DNA of 64,000 nt from Nansenia antarctica (lineage: Eukaryota; Chordata; Actinopteri; Argentiniformes; Microstomatidae). Where the stretch lies: contig OZ022351.1 in the NCBI GenBank assembly GCA_963989245.1, forward strand, positions 25,784,344 to 25,848,343. Direction: 5' to 3'. Positions 44,990 to 60,180 of this stretch are shown here, one piece after another. Below the pieces are notes generated by a model that saw only the letters and a program-made list of their open reading frames with translations, made no database searches and had not been told where the DNA came from. Every line of letters begins with the position of its first letter. Within the stretch, counting starts at the first letter, position 1. A program made the position numbers and the translations under genes.

Positions 44990-47900
44990 AGAGCTGACTA
45001 CATTGTTGGTATAGCGTATGTGTGAAAAGGTTAAACGTCTGTCAGACCAAATACAGTATGTTGTAACGAAATGAGTTGAGGACATGGTTCACTTGTATTT
45101 AGGGAGAACCTTCCGGAAGACTTAAAGTGAATGATGGGACCCGTCTTGTCATCTCATGTAGTCTTTGGTTGTGCACAGAAAAACAAACATGGCCGTGTGG
45201 CGTGTGCACAAACAATAACAAAACATCCGATTACTTTAAACTTTTGGAAAGTTTTAGTCAATTATTTATTTAGTCAATAGCTGATTGGTGTGTTCACTAA
45301 TGAGTTTGCAATTAGTCATCTTACTCCAACAGATTCTCAACAAACAACACATGGTACATCTTAGTGCCTTATGTCAGCCTAATTCGACATTATTTATGTT
45401 ATTATGCCTGAAATAGACGATATGCGTGGACAGGGGGTAAGTGGGGGAGGGTTGTAAAGGGGGTGAGAGCAGATCTTAGCGGGAAATGTATTATTTAATC
45501 TTGATTATGAGTTAATATACCATATGCTCCTCGCAATTAAGCTGTCCGTGAATCACCCTCCTCTCATTTGTGAAGAGTTCAGTGTAGCATCAAATCTGGG
45601 GCAGGTCAGTCCCCTGTGTTTAATCGGTTCTTCAGTAAGAACCACTGCTAGCCACGCAGACTAATTAGCCAGTCCAGATCATTGATGCTCTATAACACCT
45701 TCAACTCTCCCAACCCTCTCTCTCTCCCATTCAGATACTGATAATTAGCCTGCTGAGGACAAGAGGGTGAGGTGAGAGATGTTGAGGAAGAGGCGGTAAA
45801 GAGTGAACGAAAGACTGCAGAGGGTGAACAGGGGGGGGGGGAAAGAGATGTGGTGCAAAAATATTTATTCATGGGAAATCATAATGTAAAAAGACCGAAA
45901 GTAGGCTCACGGTTCTCTAGGCGTGACTCTCATGACTATGTGATATGCATAGCTGAAATTCAACTGCATGTGTTCATGCGTTGATATTAAGTGGAGATTA
46001 ATCCAAATCTGTTCTTTTTTTTGGGTTGAGACCCTTACTTTACTTGAAAGGCTCTGTTTTGATACAGGGTTATTTAAAGGGCAGCTGTAGTTGCAGTTTG
46101 ACAATAGAACACTCCCAGCGTTCCTTTTTTCCATGCTTATACCCTGTTTAATGGCATGCCAAATGGAGTACGTTTGTGACAGGGGATTATGAAAAGGCAG
46201 ATTGAAAGCGTTCAAACGGTGTGTCATACCTTGAGATCTGAAAATAGCTGAAGAATATTATGCTTATTTGAATGTTGGTACACCTCAAACAAAATAGCGG
46301 AGAACATTGCCATCGTGTTAGTTAGTTAGCTAGCTAGCAGCTGACAGCAAAGAACATCACTATGTAACATATCTAACATCTGCATGTTTAACACGTCACA
46401 ACATGATGATGGAGCATGAACATGCTAAAAACACAACTAGATGATCACACAGTCCTTGCTTTTGAACATGTGCTAAAACGTAAAAATGACACTCATGTAC
46501 ACTGACCGAGTGCAAAGCAGGATGGCAGACAATACTGTGAATCGAAAACAAGCTGAGTTTGCTGACAAATTATAAGTATTTAGTGATCCTAAATAGTTGG
46601 TTGTTATATTGAGTGGTCTCTTCAACACTTAAACTTTCGTAATGTGCAAAAACAAAAAATTTTGTGTGATTTGTGCGAATTCCCGGAGTTGACCTTCGAC
46701 CTTTCTCCAGCCCATGTCCTATTCACTTCTATGGGCTCTATCCACCTCTGGTTCCGAGGAGTGTGCTGAGGTCAATGTAGCTACTCTATCATTTGGAAGT
46801 GCACCATTGATTGTAACAATCATCTCAGAGTAAGTAAGTAGCAGACATTGGCTGAAGTTCCTCTCACCAAAGTCCCAGATGGTCAAAATCATACTGTCGT
46901 TTGACAAAAACATGAGCTGTCTTTTAATGTACGGCTCTCACAGGCTCTCCAAACTGGTCAACGAGTTTGACAGCAACTGAACCCACCCGGTTTCCTCCTC
47001 CTGCTCCTGTAATCACAGTTATGAGTTACATTTGGAACATTTGGTCAGAATATAAAACACCTATCTGTATCACTGCTGGTCCTTGATTAAAAATGATAAT
47101 GGGCCGAAAATCTTTGATCTCCGAATCAATTTACATTTGAGATTAAATTTTGCACCTGCACGACTTTGATTTCGGGAAGTGTCTGCCCTCCGCAACCTCA
47201 CATCGATAGAAATTAATCTGCAACAGCTGTTGGCAAGAGAGAATATTATTTGAGTCTTTTTTTTTTCCCCCAAGGAAATTCTCAAAGATATGTCATACAG
47301 TATAATCATCCATGAAACCAATTTCCCCACAGTTAAAGAATCTGTCACTATCGACCTGTATGATGTGCACATGAACATGCTGTAAGCCAACGCACACACA
47401 ACCGTAGATCTTCCAAAGCGGACTGAAGGGGTTAGTATTTGGGAAGGAAAGTTGGGGGAAGCAAATCAAACGTGAAGGGTGAAAGAGGCCCAGGCCTGTG
47501 CACACACTATAGGCCTTTACACTAAATCACAGCTTACACTCTTAATGTGCACCTCCAGGGGGAAATATCTGTTTTAGAGCAGTCTCAATGATTTATCGAT
47601 CTGGAAATTAAATTACTCCAGCCTTCCCCCCTAAATACTAGCGCACAATATACAGCCGTATAGCACTCGTTGTTGCTGTTGTTGTAATGTTTTAATTAAA
47701 CTAAGTCTCGAGGGAAACATCATGGAAGGGAGGCCCTGTAGTAGTTTTAGCCATATAAATTATGTTTTATTGGTTTATTGTATTGGTATTGAAAATGAAT
47801 TACTGTAGAAATGGTAGGTTGTACCATTCACTTGCACAGTTATGGTCCCAGCTGATTGCAAGCCTATTTAGAATTGTTCTGGGAACCAAGGTTCTCTCGA

Positions 47901-49342
47901 TGTAGTTTGGGGTTTCATTAGAAATTAAATTTGATTGCTTTTTGGCAACAGGAGCACCTACTTTAGCTTAACTATCATGCTATAGAGGTTGAAACATTGT
48001 CCTTTAGATTGCACACAAGTCAATAGACCAGATGAGTTTTGTTTATCAATTATCTAATTCATTAAATCAAACCAACGTCATGTCTGGATTACATCCCTAG
48101 TGTCATAAACCTAGGGAATTGCACTTGTATTACACCAGATGTTTTAATGTACGACATTCTAATCGAACCCCTGCGCTATTCACCTCTAGGGTGACAACTC
48201 AAATAATGAAATAATTAATACGACAAGGGTTTTATCAAGTATTTAGTACGACAAAACACATGAAATAACAGTCTACCTGCCAGAGAAGTAGCATCACTTC
48301 CAATAGACTAGGTTACATGTTTCCTCCTCAGTGAGACAGAAAAATGTCGGTTTTAATCTATGAAAAAGTGCACTACACAGAAAACAACCCTTGCATATTG
48401 ATATTTTTACTGGGGATCTTCAAACTTAAAATAGTCCTCCCGGAATATGAAATTAATAATTATCATTCATCTCGCTATGAGGAAATGGATTGGTGTGTAT
48501 TTTTTTTTTTCCATAAAGCAATAATTGAAATGAGCAAAGCGATCTTGAGCGTTAGAGTCTAAGAAATGTTAATTACTATGTTTAGAAAATTAATACCGTA
48601 ATTAGAGAACATGAAAATACATTTGGCAAGTGAGCGAGTTGAATTAGTGTTTGATTATGTGCTACATGTAGCAGATCTTACTGATCTGCCATCAGCCACA
48701 CAAAGCATGTCAGTCAACAGTGTGGGGAAACATTGCATTCTTTTGAAGAGGCGACCATATGTACAATAATAATGTTCTGCATAATTTGAAATGGCCGTCG
48801 ATGTCTAATCACCATTGTCTCATCTACAGCCAATAGTGATCGCAGACTATCAAGAGTTGCATTAGGTTTGCATTGTCAAACAGGGAATATGTGGCGTATA
48901 TGGAAAGATTGCTGGCTGCTACTATGGTTAATGGTACATTAAAAGAAGGGCTTGAGTTCCCTCTTTATCCTACCACTCATACATAACACATACACACACA
49001 CACACGCACACGCACACAGCCTGCTATCTTTATCCTTTTCTGCTGACATGGACAAAGCAGGGATTTCAGTAAAGAGAGAGATTGCTGACATCAAGTACCG
49101 CGGTGAAGAGGAGGAAGGTGTTCGTCCATCTGCCAGAATCAATACATACATCAAAACCATTGCTGATGTTTCACTCTGCCTTTTCAGTGTTTTTTTTCCA
49201 TTTTTTCATTCATCTCTTGTTTATCTCTAAGAAGAAGCCTTCAGCTTATACACTGCCAGAAATTGAAAATTGTCTCAAGCTATTTCAATGTCTTTATTTA
49301 TTTCCTGCCGGGACCGTATATACTGAAACGTATGCACTCATT
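44990..49342. other. No gene seen; long low-copy AT-rich stretch
   Basis: Mostly single-copy-looking sequence. Minor features are a G run (45831-45840), TTAGTTAGCTAGCTAGC (46320-46337), T/C runs near 47258-47272 and a CA patch (48990-49018). The frame at 48952-49230 includes DMDKAGISVKREIADIKYRG but has no recognised family. AT-rich blocks near 47570-47720 and 48560-48700 could be conserved non-coding elements; this cannot be judged from one sequence. Confidence 0.5.
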
Positions 49343-49385
49343 GCAATGTAAGTCGCTTTGGATAAAAGTGTCAGCTAAATGGCAT
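49343..49385 (+). repeat. L2-type LINE/SINE tail fragment
   Basis: GCAATGTAAGTCGCTTTGGA followed by TAAAAGTGTCAGCTAAAT is the teleost L2 3' terminus in sense orientation, without body. A (TA)n patch follows at 49396-49409. Confidence 0.65.
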
Positions 49386-52010
49386 ATATACCGTTATATA
49401 TATATATATTTATATTTGCTTTGAATCAAAATGGCTGCTGCATGCTGAGTTTCAAAAGTGCAGCCAGAGCACTACTGCTTGACTATCATGTTTGACGTAT
49501 TTGCTTTGACACGGTTCCACAGTATGGGATGAACCCGTCCACGTCAGGGAAAAACACTATCCGATTTCTGTCTGAGGCCAGTGAGACAGACACCCCTAGA
49601 AGAGGCCAGGTGATTGACAGCTGGGCAGCCCATTAAATAGTGTACGACCCCACTGTGTGTGCGACAGCCTCTCCCCTGCCGTCTCTTGACTGACGGACAA
49701 CACCGTTAAAACCCCTGTACACTGTGTGCAAGTCATTAGCACTTCTATGCACAGCTCAAGTGAGTCAGCAAATACATGTTGGCTTCTCCCTGTTTGAGTT
49801 ACAGCATGTCAGTGTTCCACAAACAGCAATAACACCGAATCAGTTTTTTTTCTAAATTGAAATTGCATTTGTGTAGAGATAAGAGGAACAGGGGTGTCGG
49901 CCCTGGATGAACAACTGAGCTCCCATAGCTGTTCCCGGCGAGGGTGAATTCATTTGAATCCATTAGTCCGGGGAGAGGCAAGGGTGACATTCCTGTTTTA
50001 AAGCAAATTATATTTACCTATCATGTCACCCATTGCAGAGCCTCTATCCCTGGCTTCCTATGACATACTGTAGTCACACTTTGATTAGTGACAGCTGTTT
50101 TCATGTTCTAAGTCATGGAATTCAATCCCAATACAATCTGGGAAGATCAACTGTACATTTTCCCCCATGCCTTACATAATAAGTACTATTATAGGGGTCT
50201 CAAATACGTGATATTGTACTATCAACAATGATATTGTTATCTGGACTTGCCTCTCACAGTGTAGAAAGCAGACATCCCCAGTGTCCTTGTTTTTCTTTTC
50301 CATTTCAGCCCAAATCAGAGCTGGATAAATCAGACCTCATTGACGTGTAATTAGAGTGACCTTTGAAATCCACAATCAGGGTTTCAGCTAAAAGGAAACC
50401 AATCATTTTGTTCTCATCTACAATGACCCTGCTCTCTCCCTTCCTCTCAGCCAGCCAAGAACTCAGCATTATCCCCTCTAGTCATCGATAACACTGAGAA
50501 GAGAGCTGGTCAAGTAAATTAAGCCCTAGTCAACACTTTGTTTCTCCGACTGTTCTCTTCTGGCAAAGGGAAACATTAGCATTCTAGCTGGTGGAAAGAA
50601 GACATTTTAATGTAATAATCCAACCAGAAATATGCATCAAAAGAAATTATTTTCTAACATGCCTGAAAGCAAGACCTGATTTCTTCATTAAAGTTGCCTG
50701 CGAGGGGGGAAATGGAACTTCAAAGTGATAGAAACATTTTTATTCAAATTTCAATTTGATCATTTAGGAGAGGGATCATTTTGAATTATATGTCTAACAG
50801 TGGGGATGGTAGAATGGCCTTTCCAAGTCTTTAACTGATATCCTGTAACCAAAGATCTCTAAAAAGCTGTAAGGAGTATGCAATATCGACACTTTACTGA
50901 AGCGCTCGGAACCAGCTCCACAAACACAGATAAGATGTAGTGCATGGTTTGATGTATGGAACTTCAGAAGAGTGTCTGATTGGTCGATTTTGTGACAACC
51001 CTTTATAAGGATAATTACATTATATTACATCTCAAATGATGGACGTTATGGGGCTATTTCCATGCTACCACAAAAATGCCAAGGACATGAGGAATGAGTT
51101 GTAATATACTTGTATACACTTTCATAGAACATAAAAACAATTATCATATTATAATTATCAATTACCATACTAATTATTATTTTACACTTTCAGATGAAAG
51201 ATCATGAACCTCCAAATATCATTTCGAATGTTTTGTTCAATAATATCACCTTTTCATCACTCACTCGGCTCTAATTAGTGTTTTTTTGTAAATGTACTTT
51301 GACATCTACCTACAGTAACTGGAGGTGGCACATCTTCTTTCCAATTTTCCCTTTTTATCAGTTGGATTTCCATTTCACAGAGTGCTCAGCATCCCGTCTC
51401 TCTCAGATCTGCTACAATCTCCCACATTCCACTCCCTTAAAAGAGGAAACTAAATTATTTGGTTTCATTGGAGGTTAATCATTTTATCCATGTTTGGAGT
51501 ATTTCTTTTAACAGCATTTTTGTCTTTTGATTATTTGCAGAGGGAATAATAAAGAAGCCTTTTTGAGACAATAACATATCAAAAATAAAGGAGAGCAGAG
51601 GCATCTACAGTAGTTGTAAGGTTTATGAAACTAAATCCAACATAAAGGATGAACAAAAGGGTATCCTTTATCAGATAAGGTATTTAAGTTGTGAATTCAA
51701 GGCCTTTTTGACTCTTTTTGAGTCTCACTTGCCACGTTATGCCATGTTCTATGCACTGTGTGAACCCAACCCACTACTGATGTGCCTTTGAGCACATTGC
51801 TACATGCATGTGTAGGTGCTACAGTGCGTATGTATGTGTGTGTTGGGGGGTACAACATTTAAACAAACAACAACATCCTGCGTAATGGACAGTAAAGTTA
51901 TCTTCTTAGATCATTACCACACCCCAGAGAGCTTCAGGTTTGGTGGCCCATAGAATGTTTATCTAAAATAACAAAAATATGTTTTTTTATCCACTTGTGA
52001 AAAAAACATA
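49386..52010. other. No gene seen; low-copy sequence
   Basis: No repeat or exon was recognised. TAATTA-rich words and short homopolymers are present. Confidence 0.5.
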
Positions 52011-53551
52011 CACAGTAGCTTCGGAAAGTATTCAGACCCCTTCACTTTTTCCACATTTAGCTGTTTTATAGACTCGATTTAAAGTGAATTTCATGTATTT
52101 CTTGCCATCAATCCACACACAATACCCCATAATGACAAAGCGAAAAATATGTTTTTAGAAATGTTTGCACATGTATTCAAATTGACATACAGAACTACCT
52201 CATCTACATAAGTAATAATAATAATAATAATAATACATTCGATTTATATAGCGCTTTTCCGAGGCTCAAAGACGCTGACAATATGGGCAAAACGGAAAAA
52301 CACAGAAACAACAAGCAACAGATAACATGAGCACATAGAACACAGAGGTAACGAACGGGGAAGGGGAGGTTGTATGCATGTCCATGGGGGGAGGGGGGTG
52401 GCAGGGTGAGGGGAGATGGTTAGGGATAGGGGAGGTTGTATGCATGTCCAGGGGGGGGGGCGGGGGTGGCAGGGATGGGGGAGATGGCTAGGGGTAGGGG
52501 AGGCTGTAGGCGTGGGAGAACAGGTAGGTTTTGAGGTGGGATTTAAAAGTGAGGAGTGAGGGTGAGTCTCTGAGTGGTTGAGGGAGAGAGTTCCAGAGGC
52601 GGGGTGCGGCTCGTGAAAAGGCACGGTGACCGAAGCCTTTGAGTTTTGAGGGTGGGACAGTGAGGGGAACAATGGATGAGGATCGGAGGGTACGGGTAGG
52701 GCGGTGGGGGAGAAGGAGGTCAGTCAGGTAAGGGGGGGCCAGGCTGTGGAGGGCTTTGTATGTGAGGATGAGGACTTTGAATTGTATACGTTCTTTGATG
52801 GGGAGCCAGTGGAGAGAGTGGAGGACAGGAGTGATGTGGTCACGGGAGCGGGTGTTTGAGAGGAGGCGTGCAGCAGAGTTTTGGACCATCTGGAGTCTAT
52901 GGAGGGAGCGGGAGGTGATGCCGGTGAGTAGGGAGTTGCAGTAGTCGAGGCGGGAGGAGATGAAGGCGTGGATGAGGGATTCAGCAGCGGGGGGGGAGAG
53001 GCAGTGTCTGATTTTTGCAATGTTTCGGAGGTGGAAGTAGGATGTCTTGACAATGGAACTGACGTGGGGATCGAATGAGAGGGTGGGGTCCAGAATGAAG
53101 CCGAGGTTGCGAGCCAGGGGGGAGGGGGTGATGGTAGTATCGTCAATGGTGAGTGTGATGGGTCCGGTTTTATTGAGGGTGGATTTGGTGCCGATGAGGA
53201 TGACTTCGGTCTTTTCACTGTTCAGTTTGAGGAAGTTGTGTGTGAGCCAGGTTTTTATTGCGGAGATGCAGGTTTCGATGTGAGTGAGGGGTGGGTTCTG
53301 GGTGAAGTATTCAGACCCTATGCTATGACGGTCTTAAAATGTGCTCAAATGTAAAACTATCTTCAACAAGTCACTTTATTGGTATTTCTGTATTTAAATT
53401 TAAACTTTTCTAAATGTGTTTTCACTTTGTCATTATGGGGTATTGTGTGTGGATTTATGGCAAAAAAAAGTACATTTTATCCATTTTAAATTAAGTCTAC
53501 AACCCAACAAGATGTGGAAAAAGTGAAGGCGTCTGAATACTGAAGCCACTG
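52011..53551. mobile_element. Tc1-type MITE interrupted by a LINE
   Basis: The left part, CTTCGGAAAGTATTCAGACC then CCTTCACTTTTTCCAC and ACACAATACCCCATAATGAC, occupies 52011-52214. The right part, GTATTCAGACCCTATGCTAT through TGTGGAAAAAGTGAAGGCGT to GAAGCCACTG, occupies 53305-53551. Together they restore the layout of the element at 891-1415. The inserted LINE is 52215-53304 with AAGTA on both sides. Confidence 0.85.
52215..53304 (-). mobile_element. Young L2-like LINE insertion, 5'-truncated, open RT frame
   Basis: I translated the minus strand from 53304 to about 52488 and found about 270 codons without a stop. It includes SEKTEVILIGTKSTLNKTG, ARNLGFILDPTLSFD, SRLDYCNSLLTGI, VQNSAARLLSNTRSRDHIT, PVLHSLHWLPIKERIQFKV, APRLWNSLPQPLRDSPSLL and FKSHLKTYLF, the thumb and C-terminal region of L2/Rex-like reverse transcriptases. 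The catalytic domain is absent because of 5' truncation. The element ends in the GCGCTATATAAAT-type box and (TTA)n. AAGTA at 52210-52214 and 53305-53309 is the target duplication. The intact frame implies recent insertion. Confidence 0.88.
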
Positions 53552-56500
53552 TTGCTTTCTACTCAATTTCACATCGAAGCCGTCACTCCATTCAGAGTCC
53601 CAAACTGTCAAAGCGTGGACCAGTTCACGCCCAGTTCCTTTTTTGACATGCCCTTTAGCTGACATTCTGGTGTCTTTAACACCGACAGGCATGCTCCCTA
53701 GACCGAGCATCGGTGCCCCTATGCTGTTCATGGGCCAAATCTGGCATTGGACCGTACACGCCAGGTTGACCAAGGTTGGCCTATGTTGGTCCAGCTTCTG
53801 TCATGAAAGCTGAGACATCCCCGTTTCAAGGCACTTTGACAATCGAACCCCCTACGCTGCCAACAACCTTGTTGCCCCCATACATGGGAGAAGGGTCTGG
53901 CTTGGCCTGAGAGCTGTCTGTTTGACGGTGCTCTGGATGGTCCAAGGGACCAAAAAGCCAAGGTTTAGTCACACTGTCAAAGCCGTGTACACACAAATAC
54001 GGCTGGTATTTTTAAGGCATTATCATCTTTTCCATAATATATGTTTGAGAGGGTGAGTAAAGAAGCCTCTGGGTGGTTGAGAGGGTCAGAGGTCATTTAG
54101 AGTCTTACAGCAGCCCGTGACTCTTGTCTACAGAGCTACTGTAGCAAGACAGTAAATAATACAGTGAATTGATACCAAGGACAATGCATGCACTGAAGCT
54201 TGCAGTATGTATTAATGTTATTTATTTGGCTAGGACCATACGACGTGATCTTATCAAACATACATATGATACTGAATGTAAAGTAATGTGACGTACCTAG
54301 AAAACATAAGATGGTTACGATGTGGGAACTCAATATAATATGTTACAAATCATGCAACATCAACTGGAACATGTTTATCTTCAAAGTTTCCACAAAGCAC
54401 ATTAGCAACAACGTGTGTGGCAGTTTGATAGTATTAGGCATCAGTGGATGGGTCCTCAGAGGGGGTGGAGAGGACCATCCCACTCAGTCATTTCTAAAAA
54501 GTAAAACTTTCTAGAGTAGTCTCAACAGCACCATCTAGGGTAGCACCATGGTGCAGCCAGAGGACAGCTATTTTCTATCCTCCTCTGGCTACATTGACGT
54601 CAATTAATGCGTTTTACGTTAGCTAGCTGGCTTTGGGGGAAGGTATTAGCAAGCATAAGCAACAATAATTAGCAAACAAAACCAATAAAAGCACCATTGT
54701 CCCAAAGCTGATCCGAACCCATGCTTGGTTATACACCTGCTCGCCAACCCCAACCTCAAAAAACATTCTTCCTTTTGTATCTGCCTGCCAGTTGACACAG
54801 CCTGATTTGTACAGTATTTACATATATTGACTCTTCAAGCGTAAACATCTTCACGTGTCTTAGACATTCATTTCCGTATGATATCATACAAAATGATTGA
54901 TGGGATCAGGCTGGACAATAACCTGGGGATATCTGCTGCCATCTGCAAGGTTTCTGACAGCACATTCATAAAAGCTGAAAAAAAACGGTGGCTCAATTAT
55001 GTCTCCATACCATCAAACATCAAGTCATCCTTGGTGCTCCCTGGTTTCCCTCCATTCCAGGGAGCATTCTCGTCTGGTAAAAAAAAAACATAAAAAAAGT
55101 AGATACTATATGTTCTGATGGATATGACTTTATGACAGAAAAAAAAAAGGGGAGAAAAAGAGGCACCACGACCGGAAAAAGTGAGAGAAATGTTCTCACC
55201 TATTGGAGCTGTGGTGTGCGGTGTCAGACTCTTCACCCGGGGACTGTGGAGCACTTAACTCTGCGCTGTCGTGATTTCTCCAATTACGGGTGACAGCTTC
55301 CCATCCGCGTGGGAGGTGGATCACCCCTGGAAGTGCCAGGCAGAATACCAAGCCACCACAACATTAATAATTCAGCAGAAGTACATTCATATTCAGTCTA
55401 AGCGCTGCAGTTTGGGTCCCATTAGAGATAAAGGCAACTCTACTCGACTGGAGGTTGTATTGCAGATATGGAATGTGTTTGATTTTATGATGCCAGCCAG
55501 TGCTTTTTATTTCATTGTCACAGCAACCAATGGGCTAAACGAGGAGGCTCAAGGATTGTCAGATTTCAGAGCTCAGAACAGTCATCAAGGTTTTGAAGTG
55601 TTTTGTTTAGATATTTTTTTTCATCATGTGCTCTCGAGGAGAATGTAATAGCTTGTTGTTTATTCGGCTCGTTGTTTTTTTTGTGATCGCAAAAATGTGA
55701 TCGTCTAAACCACATTTCCACATTTCCGGATGAATTCGGTTCTTTTTGAAGTGGCATGTTACCATGCACTTAATACACCGAGGTCCTTTTTTAGACCCCA
55801 CCACCACAACATATAACGTTGACGGACTTGACAGTGAGTAGAGAGAGAGAAAAACAACAGCAGAGGAAAAAAAACTAAATGCAGAAAGAGACAGAACTCT
55901 CATTTATCCTGAGCAGCCATCACAAGTAATAATTAGAGGCAGCCATGCCAGGTAATGGCAGAGCTCACTAGGCACACTGTGTACCGAGCCGACCAGCGGA
56001 GCGCAGCAGGCCTAGGCACACGCTGCTTTCGGAGAAAAACACATGCCTGGCTGCTCCAAAGGAGGGGAAAAAACAAATAAAATAGCACACTCAAATGATG
56101 CCATGGTCTGCATGAAATGAATGAATTTCACCAGAGGGGTGAGGAAGGAGAGCAGGGGTAGTGGTGGTGGAGGGAGGTGGGTCAGAGGGACAATGATGTA
56201 CTGTGAAACAACAGGTTGACAAGACGGATTAGGACGAGGATCGGTTTAATGCAAGGACATACTGTAGCATTGGCCGATAGAGTGAAAGGATTGTGAAAGG
56301 AATGTGTCAAGTGGGGAAGGAAGTAGTGATTTTTCTTACTTTACCCAGCAGTGCTTATCCCAAAAAAAGTCTAGCCCACTGATAAGGAGTTACACATTTT
56401 TGAGTGTGTGAGAGAGGGGTACAGTATCTCAAGCCTCCCATAGCCTCCTGGTCACTACTCCGTTTCTCTAAATATGAGTGCCTTCCCTTCCTTTTAAAAA

Positions 56501-57440
56501 ACACCACCGAGAAAAAAAACTTCTTGCGACACCCATCAGACCTGAGAAAGAGAATACTTGAGCACACTTGAGTCGTTGAAGTGTGAAAAGGGACTGGAAA
56601 GCCCTGTTTTGCCGTGAACAAACAGAATAACTCATTCAGCCTTTGCGGTTTCATCTCAATGGGACACTGAGTGACTTTTATGACAAATATCTCACTCTCT
56701 CTCAGAGATACAAACACGCCTTGGCTGAGACTAGGAAGAGAGAGAGAGAGAGCGCCCGATTGCTGAATTTGTGTTTTTTACAGACGTACTCCTGCATTTT
56801 TACGATAATAGCTTTCCTTGGAACAGAGCATCGCCTGTTACATTATGCATGTACACATTTACACAGCTTGACATGTTTTATTAAAGGATAATACTTGTAT
56901 TGCCACCAACAAGTTGGACTACTGACAAGCTAGCAGTATTCGCTAGTTGGCCATACTAGGCCAATTGAACTACAGACTAAAAAGCTAATCATACTCAAAT
57001 TGTACCGTACCCCACGACAATGTTGTACTAAAGAATCTGAAGCCGTTTCTTTTTATTCATCTAAAGATAATTATTCTTCCATATATTAATTAACCCTTTA
57101 TTTCTTTATCTTTTTATTTTCTGACTCAGGGGTTTAATGATTGTACTTTAATTGAATCTCTAAATATGATTTTCTGTTCGTTGCTCATGGCATTGTTAAT
57201 TAGAAATATAGACGAGATACAAGTGTGTGATTACCATATTTGGAGCCCAGGGTCAATTTGTGATCTGATGTTAATAAATGCCTCCAGAACTTACATTCCA
57301 TACTCAACAGCATGTTGATATATTCCCATCTGAACCACAAGCAGGAATTGAACATCTGACACTTAGGGACTTTTCTGACAAGTTCATATTGGAAAAAGTA
57401 TTCATTTTGGGAAAAGAAATCTGTTTGGAGAAATAGGTTT
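53552..57440. other. No gene seen
   Basis: Low-copy-looking sequence with some A runs (55080-55100, 55140-55150). Open frames at 53486-53961, 55271-55648 and 56355-56717 have no recognisable motif or splice-bounded exon. Confidence 0.5.
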
Positions 57441-57448
57441 ATTATTAT

Positions 57449-57960
57449 TTGTCCCCCCCCTTCTCTGCCCTGCCCTCCTACCCTCAGTTTGCCCCCAGCG
57501 ACACTAAGGTTGCGCTAAGCCCTAACACTGTGTTCATTCCCAAAGTCATCTCCAGGGTTACAGCTGAGCTGCCGTACTGTTCCCTTCCCATAATGCATCT
57601 GAACTCCCTCTGTCCTGTACATGCTCTGTGTGTTGACGTGGCCAGGAGGGCGTGGGTTTCGGGTCCGTGATCAGTTGTTTGTCTGCTTTGCGAACGCTGC
57701 TAAGTGTAGGGCCATTCTACACGGCGCCTCTCCCTTGGATTGTGGGAGGCCATTGTTGAGGCTTCCCTCCCTGTCAGGGTTTGCAGCCCCCCCCCCCCCC
57801 CTTCTTTAGGCCTCAGGGCGCACTCTGACTACCGCTGTGGGTCCTGTTCAAAAGTGTCTCTGTTTCAGAGATGTGTTGCAGCCAGCTGGGCTTCTCCACA
57901 TACCTTTCAAATGGTTGTACAACCCTGGACGTGACTGCGTGACCCTGTACTGGTTTGGAG
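57449..57960 (+). pseudogene. DIRS-type tyrosine recombinase pseudogene
   Basis: Pieces in order are FAPSDTKVALSPNTVFIPKV, LCPVHALCVDVARRAWVSG, DQLFVCFANAA, GLRAHSDYRCGSC and CVAASWASPHTF. They match the C-terminal half of the tyrosine recombinase of DIRS-like retroelements, whose core includes LRAHSTR and ASWASPHTF..FY. The HxxR histidine is kept, but the downstream sequence is degraded and the nucleophilic tyrosine after SPHTF is gone. A C15 run (57787-57801) and frameshifts break it. It is inactive. Confidence 0.72.
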
Positions 57961-58330
57961 ACTGTTGGCTGTGACGTAGACTACATTCTAGTATATCTGG
58001 ACAGATGTCCAGTACAGACCAGGCAGTCGGCAGGGTGTTTTGCAGGGTCCTATAGTGAGGGGGGGGTCAAACCGAGTCGACTGAAAGAGAACTAGAGGTT
58101 ACGGATAGAAACCAGATTCTCTGAAGGAGATGAGGGAGGCCACTCACCTCGTTGCCCCTCTCGCGCTGAACTCGTGAGGAGTGGTTCGCTGGATAAAACG
58201 GGCACGCTTACAAGGTCTTATATATAGGACAGGCGGTAGGTGGGGTTATCTGCCTGCAAGCGTCACCGGCCCATATAGGGGTCTTCAGCTAGTAGTTACA
58301 CAGGCCCGTATAGGGGTCTTCAGCTAATAG
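57961..58330 (+). mobile_element. DIRS-like element terminal region
   Basis: GTCGACTGAAAGAGAACTAG and TCTCTGAAGGAGATGAGGGA match in inverse complement the segment at 38.05-38.12 kb. A direct repeat of about 37 bp, GGCCC(A/G)TATAGGGGTCTTCA then GCTA(G/A)TAGTTACACA, occurs twice at 58268-58336. Its position after the recombinase pseudogene fits the 3' end of one element. Confidence 0.6.
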
Positions 58331-58502
58331 TTACACAGAATACCGGCCCCATGCATTTGTCATCTCTGGATTTCTTCTGTGTGGTTACAGGTGTAAAGGT
58401 GCCATTGTAAAGGTGCCAATGGAAGCTGAGTAGATCATGTTCCATCATCATAGATTTTCATCAAGTTAATATCGTTTTCTGGGATCCCCAAAAGCAAGAC
58501 CT

Positions 58503-58549
58503 CCAAGACGGCTCTTTTACTAGGTAAAAAAGGCAGGGCTGTTCTAGTG
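58503..58549 (+). repeat. TTAA-flanked MITE right-end fragment
   Basis: CCAAGACGGCTCTTTTACTA, then GGTAAAAAAGGCAGGGCTG and TTCTAGTG before TTAA (58550-58553), matches the right end of the CACTAGAACAGCC family. Confidence 0.6.
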
Positions 58550-58553
58550 TTAA

Positions 58554-60180
<1,627 letters not shown>

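Noticed and set aside
48952..49230. Open frame with DMDKAGISVKREIADIKYRG
   Set aside because: Reads like coding sequence but has no recognised domain and runs in from a CA repeat; insufficient for a gene call.
52724..53218. 164-residue Ser/Pro-rich minus-strand frame
   Set aside because: It is an out-of-frame shadow of the LINE reverse transcriptase frame I translated across the same DNA.
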